Shown here: piece by piece, positions 59,588-64,000 of the stretch
Position numbering within the stretch: position 1 is the stretch's first letter
How the letters are laid out: each line of letters begins with the position of its first letter
DNA from: DATFRX01 sp035630615
Lineage (GTDB): Bacteria > Actinomycetota > Actinomycetes > Propionibacteriales > Nocardioidaceae
Assembly: GCA_035630615.1 (NCBI GenBank)
Contig: DASQKI010000111.1
Location: forward strand, 9,996 to 73,995
Reading direction: 5' to 3'
DNA length: 64,000 bases
Notes under the pieces: generated by a model
Told to the model about the DNA's origin: nothing
Databases searched by the model: none
Seen by the model: only the letters and a program-made list of their open reading frames with translations
Position numbers and translations under genes: made by a program

Positions 59588-61036
59588 TCACGCTTCGAGT
59601 TGTGGGCACGTGACCGAGGCGTGTCGTCGGACGACGGGCTGGGCAGATCTCGCGGCGCGTTTGGGCAGGCCGACCCAGGCGACCAGCCCACCGGCCAGGA
59701 ACATGCCGGCGCAGATGACCATGCTGGTGACGTATCCACGATCCATGCTCGCCGAGCTCGATGCGATGTCGTCCGGCAGCCCGACGAGCGCCGGGAGGAC
59801 CGCCACGACGACCAGGCCGGCGGCTCTGGCGACGCCGTTGTTCACCGCGCTGGCGATGCCGGCGCTTCGGTCAGGGATCGAGCCGAGCACGGCGGAGGTG
59901 ACTGGCGGGGTGATGAGCGGGACGCCGATCCCGACGAGGGCGACCACGGGCAGCACCGAACCGAGGTAGGTGGCGTCGGCGCCGATCCGCATGGCGAGAA
60001 GCAGGCCCACGGTGCAGATGAGTGATCCGGCCATCAGTGGGCCGCGAGCCCCGATCCGGCTGGTGAGCTCGCCCCCGTACGGCGACAGGATCAGCGTCAG
60101 CGCGGTGAGGGGCAACATCGCCAAGCCCGCCTGCCACGCGGAGAATCCGGTGGTGACCTGAAGCTGGATGGGCATCAGGAAGAACAACCCGGCCAGGGCG
60201 CCGTAGACGAAGAAGCTTGTGAGATTTGCCGAGCTGAACTGTCGGGACCTGAACAGTCCCAACGGAAGCATCGGCGCCGAGCTGCGCTGCTCGACGAGCA
60301 GGAAGGCCACCAGGGCGATGAGGCCAGCCAGGCCGATCGACATCGTCGCGACGCTCGCGGCGGGATCGGTCAGCGCATAGGTTATTCCGGCCAGCGCCGC
60401 CGCGCCCAGAAACGCACCGGCCAGATCGAACCGAGGTGGCCGCTCATCGTCCCGGCTTTCCGGTACGTGGGCTTGGAGCGCCACGGCGAGTGCAACCGCT
60501 AGCGGAACGTTGACCAGGAACACCCAACGCCATCCGGCAAGGTCGACGAGGCCGCCGCCGAGCATCGGTCCCGCCGCGCCCGCCACCCCGCTTATCCCAG
60601 CCCACCATCCAACGGCCCGATTGCGATCCTCGGCGTCAAAGGAGCCCTGAATCAACGCGAGCGAACCAGGAACGATGAGCGCGCCGCCGATGCCTTGAAA
60701 AACGCGAGCGGCGATCAGCACCTCAGGGCTTGGTGCGATCCCGCAAAGCACGGATGCGACGCCAAACCAAACCAGACCCATCAGGTAGATCCGACGCCGA
60801 CCGAAGCGGTCGCCGAGGCTGCCGCCGATCAGGATGAGCGCGGACAGGGCGAGCGTGAACGCGTTGACCGTCCACTGAAGCTCCAACATCGAAGCGTCAA
60901 GATCCTGGCCCACATCTGGCAGGGCGATGTTGACGACCGTCGACTCGAGCAGCACCAACCCCGATCCGGCCGCAGTGACAAGCAGCAACCATCGCCCCGC
61001 GGGCTCGGACAACCGGACTCGTACGTCCAATGGCAT
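59588..61036 (-). CDS. DHA2-family MFS exporter (14 TM)
   Basis: 482 aa from ATG 61036 (a GTG at 61048 is possible). Begins RWLLLVTAAGSGLVLLESTV, with the DHA2 motif (VVNIALPDVGQDLDASMLEL) and motif A (GSLGDRFGRRR). About 14 helices. It belongs to the same class as the exporter at 32.3 kb but is not linked to any regulator here. Substrate unknown. Confidence 0.93.
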   Translation of the reverse strand: MPLDVRVRLSEPAGRWLLLVTAAGSGLVLLESTVVNIALPDVGQDLDASMLELQWTVNAFTLALSALILIGGSLGDRFGRRRIYLMGLVWFGVASVLCGIAPSPEVLIAARVFQGIGGALIVPGSLALIQGSFDAEDRNRAVGWWAGISGVAGAAGPMLGGGLVDLAGWRWVFLVNVPLAVALAVALQAHVPESRDDERPPRFDLAGAFLGAAALAGITYALTDPAASVATMSIGLAGLIALVAFLLVEQRSSAPMLPLGLFRSRQFSSANLTSFFVYGALAGLFFLMPIQLQVTTGFSAWQAGLAMLPLTALTLILSPYGGELTSRIGARGPLMAGSLICTVGLLLAMRIGADATYLGSVLPVVALVGIGVPLITPPVTSAVLGSIPDRSAGIASAVNNGVARAAGLVVVAVLPALVGLPDDIASSSASMDRGYVTSMVICAGMFLAGGLVAWVGLPKRAARSAQPVVRRHASVTCPQLEA

Positions 61037-61123
61037 TTGAGGACACACCCTCGCGGTCGAATGCGGGCTCGATCGACTACACCAGCCTCGGTCGATTCGC
61101 AGAAGCTATCAAGACGATGGCGC

Positions 61124-61462
61124 TTAACTGTTGATCGATGTCACACCCGTCGACACCCTGCGCCAGATGATGCGGACCCTCCCCCAGCTGGTATCGGCAT
61201 CCAGTACGAGCCGGCCGTCAGGGTCGAAGGTGTAGTGGCGGAACTCGCGCCTGACGCCAGTCGTCGCTGGCAAATCTCGGCTGATCCACGCGCACCAACT
61301 GTGCCGACACTCGGTCGGAGTCGCCGTGTACATGAGGAGCCCGATCGCGTCGTCTCCGAGCGGATAGGCGACGCGGCCATCCGCACCAATCGACTCCCAG
61401 CTCACCAGCTCCCAGGCGCCCAGCAACGCGCCTCGGATCGAATCGACGATGTGATCGCTCAT
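61124..61462 (-). pseudogene. Lipocalin-like protein with internal deletion
   Basis: ATG 61462; 112 aa. The first strands (LLGAWELVSWESIGADGRVA, YPLGDDAIGLLMYTA) and the last strands (RHYTFDPDGRLVLDADTSWG, RVRIIWRRV) are the lipocalin_5 family, which is normally about 145-155 aa. About 35-45 residues between LMYTA and TPTECRHSW are missing while the frame is kept. A beta-barrel needs these strands, so the product is probably not functional. Upstream codons to 61627 in the same frame are not obviously coding. Confidence 0.6.
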
Positions 61463-61630
61463 GCCGTCATCAAACCCGCGCGGCTTGGCGGATTCTGGCG
61501 GGTCTCGGACATGGCGCTTGTACGTCCGTGAGTCACATGCCCCTAGTTGTTCGAGTCGTTCGGCCCATGTGTCCGCATCGCACCGAGTGCTGTCGTTGGG
61601 GCAGGCATAGTCCGAAGTGGGTGACATCGA

Positions 61631-62293
61631 GTGAGCAGCCAGTCGTCCGACGCCGCCGAGGCTGTCACCGCGCGACTCGACAAAGTGGCAACCGCGCTCA
61701 TCGCCTCCGTCACCGCAACCTCGGCGCTTCTTGCCCTCCTCGGTGTCAACGGTGAGCGAATGTGGGTTCTACTCGACGACAACTCCGCGAAGAAGACCCT
61801 GTCCCACGCAGGGTTTCTCATGCTCGCCGCGATCGTCTTGGGGTTCGCGGGATACCTGATACCCAGCAAGTGGATTGAGGTTGGAGTGCTTGCCCTCGGA
61901 GCGAGCTGCTTCATCATCAGCCTCGGCCTGATCCTTAGCGCCGCGACAGATGCAGCCGATGTCGGCGGCCGCCCATCGATCGTGGATCTCGAAGTCACTC
62001 GAGAAGCCGGCACTCTCAGTGTGATCTACCAGGTCGAGGGAGCCTCGGTCGACGATGATGAGCGGCTCGGTGTACAGCTTGTCGACGTGCCCAGCGGCAC
62101 CGTCCTCACCGAGTCATATCCTCGCGCCACCGCCGGCCACATCGACATGAAGGTTGCCGTACCGATCGCGCAGGATTCCTCAGGCCTCAGGCTTCAGGTG
62201 TGGCGCATTGAGCCAGGCGACTCGTCCGTCCCCGACTGCTACGGGCCGCCGTCCTATGAAGGCGGGAGTGACTGCGTATGGGTCAACTGGTAG
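61631..62293 (+). CDS. Hypothetical membrane protein (220 aa)
   Basis: GTG start at 61631. Three hydrophobic segments: VATALIASVTATSALLALLG (about 17-36), GFLMLAAIVLGFAGYLI (about 63-79) and IEVGVLALGASCFIISLGLI (about 83-105). The remaining ~110 residues are soluble, beta-rich and Cys-containing (VPDCYGPPSYEGGSDCVWVN), probably extracytoplasmic. No family recognised. It lies 55 bp before the NAD(P)-binding gene on the same strand. Confidence 0.7.
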   Translation: MSSQSSDAAEAVTARLDKVATALIASVTATSALLALLGVNGERMWVLLDDNSAKKTLSHAGFLMLAAIVLGFAGYLIPSKWIEVGVLALGASCFIISLGLILSAATDAADVGGRPSIVDLEVTREAGTLSVIYQVEGASVDDDERLGVQLVDVPSGTVLTESYPRATAGHIDMKVAVPIAQDSSGLRLQVWRIEPGDSSVPDCYGPPSYEGGSDCVWVNW

Positions 62294-62348
62294 CCAAGGG
62301 CACCGTCGAGGCCGCTAGTCCACCCGTCGTCCCGATGGGACGCACGCC

Positions 62349-63035
62349 ATGAGGGTGTGCATCGTCGGAGCCTCTGGGAAGCTCGGCCAGCACATGGTCC
62401 GGCTCGCGCTCGATCGGGGGTACGAGGTCGTCGGCGTGTGCCGAGAGCAAAGCGTGGTGAAACTCGACGCGTTCGAAGGCCGCATCACTGTCGTGCCGGG
62501 AGCGACCGATGACCGCGACGTCATCGAGCGGGCAGTCGCGGGGTGCGACGGAGTGCTCGTCGTGCTGGTCCCGCGGGGAGTTCACCAGTACGCATCGGGA
62601 ACGGCGCAGGCGGTGCTCGACTACGCGCCTGCGGGTGCACGTCTCGTCTTCTCCTGCGGATGGCACATCACGCTCGACGGCCAGGACGTGTACTCGTGGA
62701 AGCTCAAAGCACTCGTGAAGATCGCCGGTCCGATCGCACGCCTGGCTCGCTTCGCCGACCTCGACGACCAGGTGGAGGCATGTCGGCGGGTGTTCGCGAG
62801 CGACACGCGGTGGACCGTGGTCCGCGGCAGCGACCTCGAGGAGGGCGAGAGCCAGGGTCTGCCCGTGTGGAGTCGGCACGTGGGTGATCCCATCCTCCAG
62901 AGCAACATCACGCGCCGTGTGGACTTCGCCCTGTTCATGGTCGCGGCCCTCGAAAACGACGAGCTCATCCACCAGGCCCCGGCGATCGTCGGCCGACAGA
63001 CACCCTCGTCTCTCGCGTACGCCACCGGCCCATGA
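62349..63035 (+). CDS. NAD(P)H-binding (NmrA-like) protein
   Basis: 228 aa. Rossmann start MRVCIVGASGKLGQHMVRLA (GxSGxxG pattern), then PGATDDRDVIERAVAGCDGV and VVRGSDLEEGES. It is an atypical SDR of the NAD(P)-binding_10 group, lacking the YxxxK motif. Such proteins act as reductases or redox sensors. Function unknown. Confidence 0.88.
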   Translation: MRVCIVGASGKLGQHMVRLALDRGYEVVGVCREQSVVKLDAFEGRITVVPGATDDRDVIERAVAGCDGVLVVLVPRGVHQYASGTAQAVLDYAPAGARLVFSCGWHITLDGQDVYSWKLKALVKIAGPIARLARFADLDDQVEACRRVFASDTRWTVVRGSDLEEGESQGLPVWSRHVGDPILQSNITRRVDFALFMVAALENDELIHQAPAIVGRQTPSSLAYATGP

Positions 63036-63067
63036 CCATCGGACGACTGTCAGCGCCGACGGGTTTG

Positions 63068-64000
63068 TTAACTCGCCGGCAGGGACGTCAGAAGGTAGTC
63101 GTCGGCGTCGTCGTCCCATTCGAGGTGGATGGCGCCAGTGGTGTCGGCGGCGCGACAGAACTGGAGGAAGCTGCGGTAGCCGAGCGCCTTCTCACTGAAG
63201 CCCGGCCGGGCCCGCCGGATCTGGTCTTTGAGCCCGGACAGCGCGGCCCGGCCGTTCTTGTCGATGAGGTCCTCGACCACCGATCGGAGCAGGTCGAACG
63301 CTTCCTCCTGACCGTTGAGCGCGGGGAGAAGAACTTCGGGATCGCCCTTAGTCGGACCTTCGGCCAGTTCGATGACGTCGCGTTGATCCAGATGACGCAG
63401 CAGCTCGCCGAAGGCACGGAAACCGTAGTCGGCCTCGTTGAACGTCGGGTCCTTGCGCAGGAGGGTGCGTTTCAAAGTGGACGCGGTCACCTGGCTGCTG
63501 GTGCGCTGGAGCCCGGCGATGGTCTGTGCGACCACGCCGGCCAGGTCATCGAGGTCGCGGGACTTCTGGACGTCGGCGACGGGATCTTCGGCCTCCGGCG
63601 GAGCCTCCCGCGGGGTGGACGCCGCAGCCGGACGTCGTTGGCGTCCGGACGAGCGACGTGCCGGCGCGGGCTCGATGCCGTCGAGATCGTCATAGTAGAG
63701 AAATTCGTCGCACGCGGGTGGGAGCAAGGCCGACGTCGACGCACGGACGCCGACCCCGATCACGCTCTTGTTCAGCTCACGGAGCTTGTAGACGAGCGGG
63801 GTGAAGTCACTGTCGCCCGTACAGACGACGAAGGTCGACACGTAGTCGCGGACGAAGGCCAACTCGACCGCGTCGACGGCCATCTTGATGTCGGCGGCGT
63901 TCTTGCGTGAGAACCCCATCCGCTGCGGCATCTCGATCAGCTCGACGTGCGATCGGGTGAGCATCCGGCGGTCCTCGTCGAAGTTGGACCAGTCGGCGTA
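63068..64000 (-). CDS. NYN-domain ribonuclease-like protein with LOTUS domains (cut by window edge)
   Basis: The frame runs off the right edge; reading from 64000 it starts YADWSNFDEDRR before MLTRSHVELIEMPQ, so the real start lies further right. The NYN (PIN-like) domain is seen in AVDAVELAFVRDYVSTFVVC, with catalytic TGDSDFTPLV, and ends near KSVIGVGVRASTSALL. An Arg/Pro/Ala linker is followed by two OST-HTH/LOTUS domains (LDRTSSQVTASTLKRTLL-like, then NGRAALSGLKDQIRRARP). The pairing marks an RNA-binding endoribonuclease. Substrate unknown. Confidence 0.88.
   Translation of the reverse strand, partial: YADWSNFDEDRRMLTRSHVELIEMPQRMGFSRKNAADIKMAVDAVELAFVRDYVSTFVVCTGDSDFTPLVYKLRELNKSVIGVGVRASTSALLPPACDEFLYYDDLDGIEPAPARRSSGRQRRPAAASTPREAPPEAEDPVADVQKSRDLDDLAGVVAQTIAGLQRTSSQVTASTLKRTLLRKDPTFNEADYGFRAFGELLRHLDQRDVIELAEGPTKGDPEVLLPALNGQEEAFDLLRSVVEDLIDKNGRAALSGLKDQIRRARPGFSEKALGYRSFLQFCRAADTTGAIHLEWDDDADDYLLTSLPAS

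Overview
The window is high-GC DNA with GTG and TTG starts, tight ATGA/GTGA gene overlaps, a split proton-translocating transhydrogenase (pntAa-pntAb-pntB), a tadA gene preceded by the actinobacterial 'deaminase-associated protein', SigE-family and ECF sigma genes, and WhiB7-type promoter motifs. This points to a free-living actinomycete, probably of the Nocardioidaceae or a close relative; the genus cannot be fixed from this sequence alone. No prophage, CRISPR array, insertion sequence or rRNA operon is visible. There is one tRNA, tRNA-Ser(CGA).

Layout. 0-3.5 kb: a cut-off secreted protein, tRNA-Ser, and a divergent pair of unrecognised genes sharing an intergenic palindrome. 3.5-8.5 kb: GlxA-type regulator, MFS exporter and cyclase; then tadA and its partner; then upp. 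8.45-9.8 kb: a DUF559/AbiEi-like gene between two inverted arrays of one 32-bp repeat; the same repeat recurs head-to-head at 15.1 kb. 9.8-12.7 kb: transhydrogenase operon. 12.8-16.2 kb: a sigma/anti-sigma fusion remnant, an XRE-membrane protein pair with twin operators, a GNAT and menB. 16.4-29.2 kb: an extracellular proteolysis region (S15 X-Pro peptidase, M64, M6 and M4 metallopeptidases) with PucR and FCD-type GntR regulators; a second M6 (immune inhibitor A) lies at 34-37 kb. 29.5-34 kb: SDR, ACT protein, TenA-like protein and a MarR-MFS pair. 38-42.2 kb: two tandem tetracycline-resistance-type ribosomal protection GTPases, each with the same WhiB7-like promoter and a 35-codon overlapping leader ORF. 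42.4-49 kb: esterase-like hydrolase, acyl-CoA dehydrogenase/CoA-transferase operon, lipoprotein, and ECF sigma with zinc anti-sigma. 50-64 kb: mixed housekeeping and accessory genes (YcaQ-like, ArsR, DLH, CDF exporter, EEP nuclease, PhoX, CheB, MFS) ending in a cut-off NYN-LOTUS gene.

Two themes stand out. First, several genes are broken by internal deletion or frameshift: sigma factor, Nudix, CoA-transferase, TMEM175, a lipocalin-like gene and an MFS fragment. This is a notable density for 64 kb and is either real decay or assembly error. Second, there is repeat and leader structure that ordinary gene calls miss: the dispersed 32-bp repeat family around a nuclease-like gene, and the duplicated promoter-leader-GTPase modules.
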